DNA from: Pseudarthrobacter siccitolerans
GTDB taxonomy: Bacteria; Actinomycetota; Actinomycetes; Actinomycetales; Micrococcaceae
Reading direction: 5' to 3'
Assembly (NCBI RefSeq): GCF_001046895.1
Contig: NZ_CAQI01000049.1
Coordinates: forward strand, 1 to 64,000
DNA length: 64,000 bases
The position numbers and the translations under genes are program-made. Each line of letters begins with the position of its first letter. Positions within the stretch are counted from its first letter, which is position 1. Below the pieces are notes generated by a model. It had not been told where the DNA came from and ran no database searches. It was given only the letters and a program-made list of their open reading frames with translations. Positions 7,099 through 16,298 of the stretch are shown here, in pieces.

Positions 7099-9316
7099 GG
7101 CGTTCCAGCAGCCGGTCCAGCCCGAACCGCTCCTCGAGCTGCGCCCGGGTCAGCTGGCCGTGGTAGTGCTCCTCAAGCAGGGGCATCAGCTCGTATTTCC
7201 AGATCCGCCGCAGCCCGGCGGGGGTCTGGGCGGCCGGTTTCATGAAATAGGACGGGCCGATCATCAAGTCCCGGTCCCACTCGTCGATCGCCCCGTTCAG
7301 GGCATCCAGCAGCAGCGCCGGGGTGGTATCCAGCTGGCGGGCTTCAAGGAACCGCAGCAGGGAGCCCTTCACCGGTTCGGTCTGCGGGTGCAGTTCAATG
7401 AACGCAAACCGGCGCCGGATGGCCGCATCCATCATGGCAATGGAGCGGTCTGCGGTGTTCATGGTGCCGATGATGTACAGGTTGTCCGGCAGCGTAAACG
7501 GCTCGTTGGGGCTGTACTGCAGGTAGATCCGGTCATCGCGGTACTCCAGCAGGAAGTACAGCTCGCCGAACACCTTGGCGAGGTTGGCGCGGTTCATCTC
7601 GTCGATGATCAGGAAGTACGGCTTTTTCTCGTTGCCGGGCTTGGCCGCCTCCTCCGCAAGCCGGCGCAGGGGCCCGGCGACGAGCTTGAAGGACACCTGG
7701 CCCTCGTCCGTTTTGTCCGGCCGGTAGCCCTCGAAAAAGTCCTCGTAGGCATACGACGGGTGGAACTGGACCAGTTTGACCCGCTCGTCCGTGGTGTCGT
7801 CCGCGAGCTCGGCCGCGAGGTGCTTGGCCAGGTACGTCTTGCCGGTGCCGGGCGGGCCGTACAGGACCAGCTGCCGGTTCTCCTCCAGCAGCTCCGCAAT
7901 CTCCTGAAGCGGCTCGAGTTCCATGTGCAGCGAGTCGGCGAACTCGCGGGTCAGCGGGCGGAAGCCTTCCTGGACGGGAGGGACGACGGCGGTTGCTTCA
8001 GCGTCGCCGTCGGGCTCGTTTTCCGCTTCGGCGGGCAGCAGGCCCTGCAGGGCCTGGACCACGCGGGTCACGTCGACGACGATGCCCGGGGTGGCCAGCT
8101 GCCGCTGGACGTGCCGGGGCAGGCTGGTGGTGGTGTGGCCTTCGTCGAACCAGCGGACTTTGCGGCGCAGCCGCCGGTTGTCCTCGTTGTGTTCGGGCTC
8201 GCCGAGGACCCCGCCCAGGCGTACGGTCCCGGCGTGCTGGTAGAGCACCAGGTCCCCGGGTTTCATCACGGTCAGGAAGGCAAAAACAGCGGTTTTGGTG
8301 TCCTCGCGTTCCACGTAGCCCAGGTGCTTGTAGTCCTCGTCCACGGCGTGCTGGACCACCCCTGCGGTGACGCCGGGGCCCAGCAGGCGGAGATGTTCGA
8401 CGTCGAGCGTCACCTTCTCCTCGCTCCGCCACGCCGTGAGCAGCTCGGTGTTGTCGCTGTGCGTGCGGAGCAGCCACGCGCGCCTGCCGGGGTCGCCCAC
8501 CTTGCGCCACTGGCTGACCAGCTGCCGGGCGTACCAGTCGATGCGCTGGCCGGCCTGCTCATCCAGGTGGCGGCGGATGCGGTGGATGTCCGCGGTGATG
8601 TCTTCCTCGGTGTCACCCTTGGCTCCGCCCACCAGCGAGGCAAAGGCGTCGCGGATTTCCTGGCGCTCCACGTCCGCCACCACGGGTTCGAAGTAGCTGG
8701 GCCAGGTGAGGAACTCGATGCTGCGGCGGATGGCCGGCTGGTCCCCCCGTGTAGCCGCCGCGAGCCGGTGGAACTCCAGCGGGTCCTGCAGGGCGGCAGC
8801 GATGTCCGCGGTGGGCTGCTGGTCCACGTGCTGCACAAACCGGCACAGCCATTTCAGGTGGTCCCAGATGGTCCAGTTGAATTCGGCCGTGCGGTCCCGG
8901 ATCACACCGTGGTCCGTCAGCCCCTCGTAGAGCTGCTCCGGCAGCTCCAGCGGAGGCTCCAGCCAGGAGGCGGCCTCGGCCACGCGCGCACGCTTGACCT
9001 TCAGGGACTTCACCTCATGTGCCAGGGGCAGCGACTGCAGGAACAGCAGTTCGACGGCGAGCTGCTTCGCTTGCCGGGATGCGCCGTCGAGGTTCTGCCG
9101 AAGGTTGGTCATCATGGGCGCCTTGGGGTCCGGCGTGCCCAGCTCCAGCCTGTCCAGCAGCTCCGCCGCGGCCTCCGACGTCCAGGTCATGGTGCGTCCG
9201 TCCAGGGCGGACGGCTTGCCGAGGAGTCCGGGGCCAAGGACGAACCACGCCGCATCCTCAATTTCCTTCGAGATACCGAGGGCACGGGTGATGGCAGTCG
9301 TGGAGGCGGGGGTCAT
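7085..9316 (-). CDS. mcrB: McrB-like AAA+ NTPase with probable modified-base reader domain
   Basis: A 743-residue McrB-family motor that should recognise modified DNA and drive translocation with McrC. Residues about 460-700 are the AAA+ domain with Walker A LYGPPGTGKTYLAK, a Walker B/arginine region IIDEMNRANLAKVFGELYF and the sensor segment IIGTMNTADRSIAMMDAAIRRRF, all typical of McrB. Upstream, about residues 285-430 (WLLRTHSDN..., VMKPGDLVLYQHAG, RRKVRWFDEG) resemble the EVE/PUA-like folds that read modified bases; this is pattern-based inference. The first 285 residues are helical and not recognised. ATG at 9316 has no clear Shine-Dalgarno, and TAAATT nine bases upstream suggests a leaderless transcript. 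mcrC follows with overlap. No modification enzyme is present nearby, as expected for a type IV system. Confidence 0.9.
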   Translation of the reverse strand: MTPASTTAITRALGISKEIEDAAWFVLGPGLLGKPSALDGRTMTWTSEAAAELLDRLELGTPDPKAPMMTNLRQNLDGASRQAKQLAVELLFLQSLPLAHEVKSLKVKRARVAEAASWLEPPLELPEQLYEGLTDHGVIRDRTAEFNWTIWDHLKWLCRFVQHVDQQPTADIAAALQDPLEFHRLAAATRGDQPAIRRSIEFLTWPSYFEPVVADVERQEIRDAFASLVGGAKGDTEEDITADIHRIRRHLDEQAGQRIDWYARQLVSQWRKVGDPGRRAWLLRTHSDNTELLTAWRSEEKVTLDVEHLRLLGPGVTAGVVQHAVDEDYKHLGYVEREDTKTAVFAFLTVMKPGDLVLYQHAGTVRLGGVLGEPEHNEDNRRLRRKVRWFDEGHTTTSLPRHVQRQLATPGIVVDVTRVVQALQGLLPAEAENEPDGDAEATAVVPPVQEGFRPLTREFADSLHMELEPLQEIAELLEENRQLVLYGPPGTGKTYLAKHLAAELADDTTDERVKLVQFHPSYAYEDFFEGYRPDKTDEGQVSFKLVAGPLRRLAEEAAKPGNEKKPYFLIIDEMNRANLAKVFGELYFLLEYRDDRIYLQYSPNEPFTLPDNLYIIGTMNTADRSIAMMDAAIRRRFAFIELHPQTEPVKGSLLRFLEARQLDTTPALLLDALNGAIDEWDRDLMIGPSYFMKPAAQTPAGLRRIWKYELMPLLEEHYHGQLTRAQLEERFGLDRLLERLAGR

Positions 9317-9385
9317 GGATTCAAATTTACAGGGTGAAGCTGGACGGGCGCTCAGAGTGGACTGGCGCCCGTCCGGTTTCAGGTA

Positions 9386-9619
9386 CTACATCCCTGGTGT
9401 TGGCCGCTTCCGGCCGAAGGTGAAGTAGCCCACCGGGCCAATGAAATTAATGAACGAGGCCGCGCGCCAGGCAGCCTTGGGTCCGTTGATCTGCGACGCC
9501 GGGCGCTTTGAGATGTCCCGCTGGGCGGCCACGAGCAGGGACACCTGCGCAATGGCGACCAGTATGGTGCCGGCCTTCGCGGACGGGGACATTTCCTTCC
9601 AGGTCTTCTTCTTAGCCAT
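9386..9619 (-). CDS. Small PLDc_N-domain membrane protein
   Basis: A 77-residue protein with two hydrophobic segments: AGTILVAIAQVSLLVAA and the C-terminal FINFIGPVGYFTFGRKR, which matches the short PLD-nuclease N-terminal (PLDc_N) domain often found alone in actinobacteria. No phospholipase catalytic region is attached. ATG at 9617-9619 is preceded by a strong AAGGAG eight bases upstream, ruling out the longer frame start. The basic N-terminus (MAKKKTWKEM) fits an inside orientation. It lies between mcrB and the thioesterase, on the same strand as both. Function unknown. Confidence 0.78.
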   Translation of the reverse strand: MAKKKTWKEMSPSAKAGTILVAIAQVSLLVAAQRDISKRPASQINGPKAAWRAASFINFIGPVGYFTFGRKRPTPGM

Positions 9620-9709
9620 GATCTGCTCCTTGGTGGGGGTTATTAGTTTCTGATGGTGTGCTTTGCCGCGCAATCTTTTCTGCAGATGCCAGCCTCATGG
9701 GCCTCCCGG

Positions 9710-10177
9710 TCACGCCGTGAACGGTGCCATCCGTTCCTTCTGTTCGGGCGTGAGGCGCTGCACCCGCCCGGTGGCTTCATCCACAAACGCCAGGTGGCTG
9801 CTGGCTTTCACGCAGTCCTCCCCCGTGACGGGGTCTTGGAGAAGGTAGTGGATATCGAAACTGGCGCCCTTGACCGCGCCGATCCACACCTGCACCACAG
9901 CCGGAATGTTCCGGTACTCCAGCGTTCGGACATAGCGGATCTTGTGGTCCACCACCAGCGCCATGGTGCCCTCGGGGACGTCGTTGAACAGGGAGACGCG
10001 CGGTTCCACGCCGGGCAGGCCTGCTCCCCGGGGCGGTCCGAACGCCGCGATCCGGGCTTCCTCCAGCATCCGCACAATCTGGACGTTGTTGATGTGCCCG
10101 TAAGCGTCCATGTCGCCCCAGCGCATGGGTATCAGCACCTCGATACGGTTGGCTTCCTGCACCCTGTCCGCCTGCAT
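9710..10177 (-). CDS. Acyl-CoA thioesterase, 4HBT hot-dog fold
   Basis: A 155-residue hot-dog protein of the 4-hydroxybenzoyl-CoA/YbgC-type thioesterase family, cytosolic, hydrolysing acyl-CoA thioesters. The signature is PMRWGDMDAYGHINNVQIVRMLEEARIA, with the catalytic Asp in D-x-D-x-x-G-H-x-N-N; later strands YVRTLEYRNIPAVVQVWIG and ASSHLAFVDEATGRV fit the fold. The ATG at 10177 is preferred over a GTG at 10192 because AGGAGGAA sits just upstream of it. It follows the second ABC exporter gene by 32 bases and is probably co-transcribed with it. Chain-length preference is not predictable. Confidence 0.85.
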   Translation of the reverse strand: MQADRVQEANRIEVLIPMRWGDMDAYGHINNVQIVRMLEEARIAAFGPPRGAGLPGVEPRVSLFNDVPEGTMALVVDHKIRYVRTLEYRNIPAVVQVWIGAVKGASFDIHYLLQDPVTGEDCVKASSHLAFVDEATGRVQRLTPEQKERMAPFTA

Positions 10178-10209
10178 AGTTTCCTCCTGCACGGGGGCCT
10201 CCTGCGCGC

Positions 10210-12282
10210 TCAGCTGTGCACCGCCGTCGAGTCATCCACCGTGGCTTCCCCGGCGTCCGCGCCGGCGAACTGGGACATGTAGAGCCGGTAGTAGGCGCCC
10301 TGGGCGGCAAGGAGGACCTTGTGGTTGCCCTGTTCCACGATCCTGCCGTTTTCCATCACCAGGATGGTGTCGGCGTCGCGGATGGTGGAGAGCCGGTGCG
10401 CGATGACAAAGCTGGTGCGGTCCGTGCGCAGCGCTGCCATGGCCTTTTGCACCAGCAGTTCGGTACGGGTGTCGACGGAGCTGGTGGCTTCGTCAAGGAT
10501 CAGCAGCGACGGGTTGGCCACGAACGCGCGGGCGATGGTGATGAGCTGCTTTTCGCCGGCGCTGACGTTGTTGCCTTCCTCGTCGATGACGGTGTCGTAG
10601 CCCTCGGGCAGGGCACGGACGAAACGGTCCACGAACGTGGCCTTGGCTGCGGCCATGACCTGCTCTTCGGTGGCGTCAAGGTTGCCATACCGGATGTTGT
10701 CGTAGATGGAGCCGCCGAACAGCCAGGCGTCCTGCAGCACCATGCCCACCTTGGAGCGGAGTTCGGACCGGCTGAGGTGGGTGATGTCCACCCCGTCCAG
10801 GGTGATGGACCCGGAGTTGAGCTCGTAGAAGCGCATCACCAGATTCACCAGGGTGGTCTTGCCCGCGCCGGTGGGTCCGACGATGGCCACCGTGTTTCCC
10901 GGTTCGGCCGTGAAGGACAGGTTCTCGATCAGCTTCTTGTCCTCGGTGTAGCTGAACGTGACGTTCTTGAAGTCCACGTGCCCGTCGGTCTTGGGCGGAA
11001 GGTGCTCGGTAGCCGTCTCGGCGTCCTGTTCGTCGGCGTCGAGGAACTCGAACACGCGCTCGGAGGACGCAACACCTGACTGGAGCATGTTCGCCATGCC
11101 GGCCATCTGGCCCAGCGGCTGGGTGAACTCACGCGAGTACTGGATGAACGCCGTCGCGTCTCCCAGTGACATGGAGCCCGAAGCGACCCGGAGGCCGCCC
11201 ACCACGGCGATCCCGACGTAGCTGAGGTAGGACACAAACTGCATCACCGGGAAGATGATGCCGGAGACGAACTGGGCCCCGAAGCTGGCCTTGTAGAGGG
11301 CTTCGTTACGTTCCTCGAACCGTTCCAGCATGTCGGCGTCCCGGCCGAAGACCCGCACGAGGTCGTGCCCGGAGAAGGATTCCTCGATCTGCCCGTTAAG
11401 TGAGCCGGTGTTCTTCCACTGGGCAGCGAACAGCTTCTGGCTGCGCACGCCGATCATGCCGGCCGCCACGCCCGAGAGGGGCAGGGCCACCAGCGCGATG
11501 AGGGCCAACTGCCAGGAAACGATGAACATCATGACCACGATGCCCAACACCGTCAGGACGGAGTTGATCAGCTGCGCGAAAGCCTGCTGGAGTGCCTGCT
11601 GGATGTTGTCGACGTCGTTGGTCACCCGGGACAGGACGTCGCCGCGCTGGCGGGTGTCGAAGTAATTCAGCGGCAGCCGGTTGAGCTTCTTCTCGGTATC
11701 GTCGCGAAGCCGGCGGATCACCTTCATCACGATGCGGTTCAGCACGTAGCCCTGCAGCCACAGGAAGATGTTGGCCACGAAATACATCAGCAGCACGACG
11801 GCGATGAGCGTGGTGAGCTTGTCGAAGTTGATGCCGGTGCCGGGCACCAGCTCCATCCGGGACACCATGTCCGCGAAGTTGTCCTGGCCCTGCTGGCGCA
11901 GCCCGTCCACGAACTGTTCCTTGCTGGCCCCGGCGGGGAGCTGTTTGCCCACCACTCCGGAGAAGATGACGTCCATGGCCTGGCCCAGGATCTTGGGGGC
12001 GATCACGTTCAGGACCACGGCGACCACCACCATGGCCACCACCACGTAGATGCCCAGTGCCTCGGGCTTCAGCAGCCCCATCAGCCGCTTGGCTGAGGGC
12101 CAGAAGTGCTCAGCCTTCTTGGCGGGCATGCCGCCGAACATGTCGCCGTCAGCTTCGGAGGGCTTGTACTCCTCCTCGACGAAGTCGTCGTCCTCCAACA
12201 CTTCTGCCGTTGCTCCGGCATTGAGCTGCTCTTCGGCAGCGGTGCCTTTCACCCCGGTGGAGTCCTTTTTGCGGGCGCTCAT
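10210..12282 (-). CDS. ABC exporter half-transporter, subunit with catalytic Glu and variant signature
   Basis: A 690-residue type IV ABC exporter half (membrane domain then nucleotide-binding domain). It has an unusual acidic N-terminal extension of about 60 residues (VLEDDDFVEEEYKPSEADGD) before the first membrane helix, six predicted helices to about residue 400, and an NBD with Walker A VGPTGAGKTTL, Walker B LLILDEATSSVD with the catalytic Glu, and a variant signature NVSAGEKQL instead of LSGGQ. The partner gene (12279-14012) lies directly upstream with a 4-base ATGA overlap, and has complementary changes, which points to a heterodimer with one degenerate ATP site. Probable role: multidrug, lipid or peptide export; substrate unknown. 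Confidence 0.88.
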   Translation of the reverse strand: MSARKKDSTGVKGTAAEEQLNAGATAEVLEDDDFVEEEYKPSEADGDMFGGMPAKKAEHFWPSAKRLMGLLKPEALGIYVVVAMVVVAVVLNVIAPKILGQAMDVIFSGVVGKQLPAGASKEQFVDGLRQQGQDNFADMVSRMELVPGTGINFDKLTTLIAVVLLMYFVANIFLWLQGYVLNRIVMKVIRRLRDDTEKKLNRLPLNYFDTRQRGDVLSRVTNDVDNIQQALQQAFAQLINSVLTVLGIVVMMFIVSWQLALIALVALPLSGVAAGMIGVRSQKLFAAQWKNTGSLNGQIEESFSGHDLVRVFGRDADMLERFEERNEALYKASFGAQFVSGIIFPVMQFVSYLSYVGIAVVGGLRVASGSMSLGDATAFIQYSREFTQPLGQMAGMANMLQSGVASSERVFEFLDADEQDAETATEHLPPKTDGHVDFKNVTFSYTEDKKLIENLSFTAEPGNTVAIVGPTGAGKTTLVNLVMRFYELNSGSITLDGVDITHLSRSELRSKVGMVLQDAWLFGGSIYDNIRYGNLDATEEQVMAAAKATFVDRFVRALPEGYDTVIDEEGNNVSAGEKQLITIARAFVANPSLLILDEATSSVDTRTELLVQKAMAALRTDRTSFVIAHRLSTIRDADTILVMENGRIVEQGNHKVLLAAQGAYYRLYMSQFAGADAGEATVDDSTAVHS

Positions 12283-14012
12283 GCCATTTCCTCCACGCTC
12301 AACTGGGATTCAACAATTTCCTGGTAGGTGGGTGAGGTTTCCAGGAGTTCCTCGTGTGTTCCACGGTCCACGATCCGGCCGTTGTCCAGGACCAGGATCT
12401 GGTCCGCTTCGGTAATCGTGGAAATCCGCTGGGCCACGATGATGACGGTGGCGTCCGCGGTGGTGCGTTTGAGCGCGGTACGGAGGCGCGCATCGGTGGC
12501 GACGTCCAGCGCTGAGAAGGAGTCGTCAAAGAGGTAGACCCGGGGCGTGGTGACCAGGGCCCGGGCAATGCAAAGGCGCTGCCGTTGCCCGCCGGAGACG
12601 TTGGTGCCGCCCTGGGAGATGCGGGAGTCCAGTCCGTTCTTCTTCTCCCGGACAAAGTCGGCGCCCTGCGCCACCTCGAGGGCGTCCCAGAGTTCCTGGT
12701 CCGCGGCCTCGGTCTTGCCGAAGCGCAGGTTGTGCTCGATAGTGCCGGAGAAGAGGTAGGGCCGCTGCGGGACCAGCGCCACCCGTTTGGTGATTTCGGC
12801 ACGGTCGAGCCTGCTGACGGGAACGCCGTCCAGCAGCACCTCGCCCTCAACGGTGTCGTAAAGGCGCGGCAGGAGCGAGAGCAGGGACGTTTTTCCCGCA
12901 CCGGTGGAGCCGATGATGGCGATGGTCTGCCCGGGGCGGGCGGTGAAGCTGACGTTGCTCAGTACCGGCGCTTCGGCGCCCGGGTAGGCAAACGTGACAT
13001 TCCGGTATTCGACGACGCCGGTGAGGGACGCGGGCGCCTCCGGCCGCTCGGGATCATGGATGGAGGGTTCGACGTCGAGCACCTCGCCAATGCGGTCCGC
13101 ACACACGGAGGCGCGCGGAATCATCATGGCCATAAAGGTGCCCATCATAACGGCCACCAGGATCTGGAGCAGGTACTGCAGGAACGCCGTCAGGGCGCCC
13201 ACCTGCATCTCGCCGGAGTCCACGCGTTGGCCGCCGAACCACAGCACTGCGGCGGTGGACAGGTGCAGGATCATCCCGATGGCCGGGAACATCAGGACAA
13301 AGAGGGAGCCGATCTTCAGCGAGACGTCGGTCAGCTCCTTATTGGCCTCGCCGAACCGCCCGGTTTCGTAAGGTTCGCGGACGAACGCGCGCACCACCCG
13401 GATACCGATGATCTGTTCGCGCAGCACGGCGTTGATGCGGTCGATCTTTTTCTGCATGGACCGGAACAGCGGCATCAGCCGGACCACCAGGTAACCCACC
13501 ACCACGACCAGGACGGGCACTGAGACCCAGACGAGCCAGGACAGGTTGATGTCCTCGCGCAATGCCATGATGATGCCGCCGATGCACATGATGGGGGTGG
13601 CCACCATGAAGTTCAGCGCCATGAGCATCAGCATCTGCACCTGCTGGACGTCGTTGGTGCCGCGGGTGATCAAGGTGGGCGCACCAAAGGCGTTGACGTC
13701 CTTGGCCGAGAAACTGGTGACCTTGCGGAATACGGCCCGCCTCAGGTCCCGGCCCAGCGCCATTGCCGTTTTGGAACCGAAGTAGACACCGGCGATGGCC
13801 GTACCCACCTGGACGAACGCCACCAGAAGCATCACGGCACCTGTGCGCCAGATGAAGTCGGTGTCGCCGCGGGACACCCCTTCGTCAATGATCTGGGCGT
13901 TCAGGCTGGGAAGGTAAAGGGCGGCAATGGTGGAGGCCAGCTGGAAGAAGATGACAGCCAAAATGTACGGCGCATACGGTTTTGAGTAGCGCCGGATGAG
14001 GGTGAGGAGCAT
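12279..14012 (-). CDS. ABC exporter half-transporter, subunit with degenerate Walker B
   Basis: A 577-residue ABC exporter half. Six membrane helices occupy about residues 15-310; the NBD has Walker A IGSTGAGKTSL, a normal signature NVSGGQRQRLCIARA and Walker B VYLFDDSFSALD, in which the catalytic Glu is Asp. Together with the SAGEK signature of the downstream partner this would make one ATP site weak and one active, as in TM287/288-type heterodimers. The start is ATG at 14012 (MLLTLIRRYSKPY); a GTG ten codons earlier is possible since neither has a strong ribosome binding site. It is the first gene of a likely three-gene unit with the partner exporter and the thioesterase. Confidence 0.88.
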   Translation of the reverse strand: MLLTLIRRYSKPYAPYILAVIFFQLASTIAALYLPSLNAQIIDEGVSRGDTDFIWRTGAVMLLVAFVQVGTAIAGVYFGSKTAMALGRDLRRAVFRKVTSFSAKDVNAFGAPTLITRGTNDVQQVQMLMLMALNFMVATPIMCIGGIIMALREDINLSWLVWVSVPVLVVVVGYLVVRLMPLFRSMQKKIDRINAVLREQIIGIRVVRAFVREPYETGRFGEANKELTDVSLKIGSLFVLMFPAIGMILHLSTAAVLWFGGQRVDSGEMQVGALTAFLQYLLQILVAVMMGTFMAMMIPRASVCADRIGEVLDVEPSIHDPERPEAPASLTGVVEYRNVTFAYPGAEAPVLSNVSFTARPGQTIAIIGSTGAGKTSLLSLLPRLYDTVEGEVLLDGVPVSRLDRAEITKRVALVPQRPYLFSGTIEHNLRFGKTEAADQELWDALEVAQGADFVREKKNGLDSRISQGGTNVSGGQRQRLCIARALVTTPRVYLFDDSFSALDVATDARLRTALKRTTADATVIIVAQRISTITEADQILVLDNGRIVDRGTHEELLETSPTYQEIVESQLSVEEMA

Positions 14013-14101
14013 GAACCCAACTCTAGTGTTGGCCACCGACAACGCGCCGCCGGGGAAGCAGATTTTCCGTGGAATTGATTAATTCTGATCCGGGCACCAC
14101 A

Positions 14102-14147
14102 AAGCCGCCGCCGGATACCGGTAGATTCCGGTGCCCGGCGGCGGCTT
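14102..14147 (-). terminator. Hairpin terminator after the EmrB-type efflux gene
   Basis: AAGCCGCCGCCGG (14102-14114) pairs perfectly with CCGGCGGCGGCTT (14135-14147), with further pairing inside the loop. Read leftward it follows the stop of the efflux gene by 54 bases and is followed by a short T-run (TTTG). It also separates that operon from the ABC exporter genes. Confidence 0.7.
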
Positions 14148-14201
14148 GGTGAGGTGCTGACTTCTGCAGGTTCAGTCCGCGAGCGTCCAGTCCTGGACCG
14201 T

Positions 14202-16298
14202 TCAGTCCTGCGATGCAGCGGCGCTGTGCCTGCCGTGGCTGGCGATGTAGAGCGCGGCGGCAGCCTGCGACTTCCGTTCCTTGAGGAGCCTGCGTTTCAG
14301 CCGGCTCAGCTCAGCCGCGGTCACGGTCTGCTGGGCCGCCACCTCGCGCTGTGAGCGCAGTTGTTCCTGGATGTCCAGCACCAGCTTCCCCAGCTCCACC
14401 TGTTGCCGGGCCAGCAGGTGCTGGGTGTCCTGGAGCTTCTGGAACGTCTCCGCGGCCTGGCCTGCTTCGAAGTTGAGGGCAAAGGCTTCCTCAAACTCGT
14501 CTGCGGTGAGCACGGCGGAACCGGCACCCGGCACTGCGGAGGTGCCGCCGTCGTACGCCTTGCTGCCGGCGCTGCCCGTCCTCGCCGAGCCGCTGCCGGC
14601 TACCGGGCCGGCAGCCCTGCCGGACACGGCGGCCGATATCCGGGGCAACTGTCCGGTCATGGCGGTCATGCCGGCCTCACCTGCGGCATTGGCTTGCAGA
14701 GTGGGTTCAGGAGTGATGTCCACGGTCCGGCGCAACGGCTTTTCCTTGATGAACAGGACGGCAAGCAGGGCAACGATGCTGACCGCGGCGGAGATCATAA
14801 AGATTCCCGCAGTGGCGTCACCGTAGGCGGCGCGCAAGACGTCGGCTACCGGCGCCGGGAGGTCCTTCAGGTCCAGGGTGGCTCCGTTGTTGCCAGAGGC
14901 CTGGATGCCCAGCTTAGTGAGCCCGTCCGTGGCCAGGTCCTCGACGTGGTTGGCCATCATGGCGCCGAGGACGGAGACGCCGATGGCGCCGCCAACCGAG
15001 CGGAAGAAGGCAACAGAGGCGCTGGCGGAGCCAATGTCCGAAGCCTTCACGGTGTTCTGCACGGCCAGGACCAGGTTCTGCATCAGCATGCCCAGGCCGA
15101 CGCCGAAGATTGCGGTGTAGAGGCCGGTGAGCCAAAGCTCGGTGGCGTGGTCCATGGTCCCGGCGAGGGCCAGGCCCGCGATCAGCAGGACGGTGCCGCC
15201 GATCAGGAAGCGCTTCCACTTGCCGTAGCGGCTGATGAGCTGGCCGGATACTACTGAACCGACCAGGTTGCCGGCGATCATGGGGAGCGTCAGCAGGCCG
15301 GCTTCTGTGGGCGTTGCGCCGCGGGCCACCTGGTAGTACTGGCCCAGGAAGGTGGAGGACCCGAACATGGCCACACCGACGGCCACGGACGCGACGATGG
15401 ACAGGGCCGTGGTGCGCTCCGAAATGATCTTCAGCGGGATGATCGGCTGGGAAACCTTGGATTCAACCAGCACGAGAAGGGCGAGCAGGAGGACGCCGCC
15501 GCCCACCATCAGCGCGGACTGCCAGGACCACCAGTCGTAGTAGTCGGCCTTGCCTGCGAAGGAGACCCAGACCAGGAGCAGGCTCACGCCGCTGGTCAGC
15601 AGCATGGCGCCGAGCCAGTCGATCTTGGCCGGCCGCTTGATGTGCGGAACTTTCAGGGTCACCTGGAGCAGGATCAGGGCCACGACAGCGAGCGGGACGC
15701 AGACGAAGAAGGTCCAGCGCCAGCCCAGCGGGCTGTCCACGATGAAGCCGCCCAGCAGCGGGCCGCCGGCAGTGCCGACAGCCATGACCGCACCCATGTA
15801 GCCGGAGTACTTTCCGCGTTCGCGCGGCGGGATGATGGAACCGATGATCGCCTGGGCCAGGGCAGTCAGGCCACCCATGGCGATGCCCTGGATCACGCGG
15901 GCGGTGAGCAGGAACGGGATGTTCTCGGAGAAACCGGCCATGACGGAGCCTGCAACAAAGATCACGATGCTCAGCTGGACCAGGAGCTTTTTGTCGAAGA
16001 GGTCGGCAAGCTTGCCCCAGATGGGTGTGGTGGCCGCGTTGGCCAGCAGGGCCGCGGTGATCACCCAGGCGAAGTCCGTCTGCGTGCCCTTGAGCTCGGA
16101 CATGATGGTGGGCAGCGCATTGGCCACGATGGTGCTGCTGAGGATCGCGGTAAAGAAGGCAGCCAACAGGCCGGTGAGAGCCTCCATGATCTGCCGGTGG
16201 TTCATGGGGGCACCGGGCTCGTGGCGCTTGGACTGCCGCGATTCCTGCTTCCCGGTCCGGGCGTGCTCGTGCTGGGCGGTGGCGGTGGCGTTAGCCAT
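14202..16298 (-). CDS. DHA2-family MFS drug exporter with long C-terminal coiled-coil tail
   Basis: A 698-residue proton-coupled efflux pump of the EmrB/QacA (DHA2, 14-helix) family. The core (about residues 35-520) shows TAILSSTIVANALPTIMSEL in helix 1, PIWGKLADLFDKK (motif A), RVIQGIAMGGLTALAQAII and GTAGGPLLGGFIVDSPLGWRW (motif C). About 180 extra residues follow: a Gly/Ala/Ser-rich linker, then a charged, Gln-rich heptad-like stretch (LQDTQHLLARQQVELGKLVL, LSRLKRRLLKER) likely to form a cytoplasmic coiled coil. ATG at 16298 overlaps the marR stop by 8 bases, so the two are translationally coupled; longer frame starts inside marR are rejected. Expression is probably controlled by that MarR protein. 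Confidence 0.9.
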   Translation of the reverse strand: MANATATAQHEHARTGKQESRQSKRHEPGAPMNHRQIMEALTGLLAAFFTAILSSTIVANALPTIMSELKGTQTDFAWVITAALLANAATTPIWGKLADLFDKKLLVQLSIVIFVAGSVMAGFSENIPFLLTARVIQGIAMGGLTALAQAIIGSIIPPRERGKYSGYMGAVMAVGTAGGPLLGGFIVDSPLGWRWTFFVCVPLAVVALILLQVTLKVPHIKRPAKIDWLGAMLLTSGVSLLLVWVSFAGKADYYDWWSWQSALMVGGGVLLLALLVLVESKVSQPIIPLKIISERTTALSIVASVAVGVAMFGSSTFLGQYYQVARGATPTEAGLLTLPMIAGNLVGSVVSGQLISRYGKWKRFLIGGTVLLIAGLALAGTMDHATELWLTGLYTAIFGVGLGMLMQNLVLAVQNTVKASDIGSASASVAFFRSVGGAIGVSVLGAMMANHVEDLATDGLTKLGIQASGNNGATLDLKDLPAPVADVLRAAYGDATAGIFMISAAVSIVALLAVLFIKEKPLRRTVDITPEPTLQANAAGEAGMTAMTGQLPRISAAVSGRAAGPVAGSGSARTGSAGSKAYDGGTSAVPGAGSAVLTADEFEEAFALNFEAGQAAETFQKLQDTQHLLARQQVELGKLVLDIQEQLRSQREVAAQQTVTAAELSRLKRRLLKERKSQAAAALYIASHGRHSAAASQD

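Noticed and set aside
6959..9337. A 792-codon open frame on the plus strand opposite mcrB and mcrC.
   Set aside because: It is antisense to two well-supported McrBC genes, has low-complexity Gly/Arg/Val-rich composition and no recognisable motif. It arises from the high-GC third positions of the real genes.
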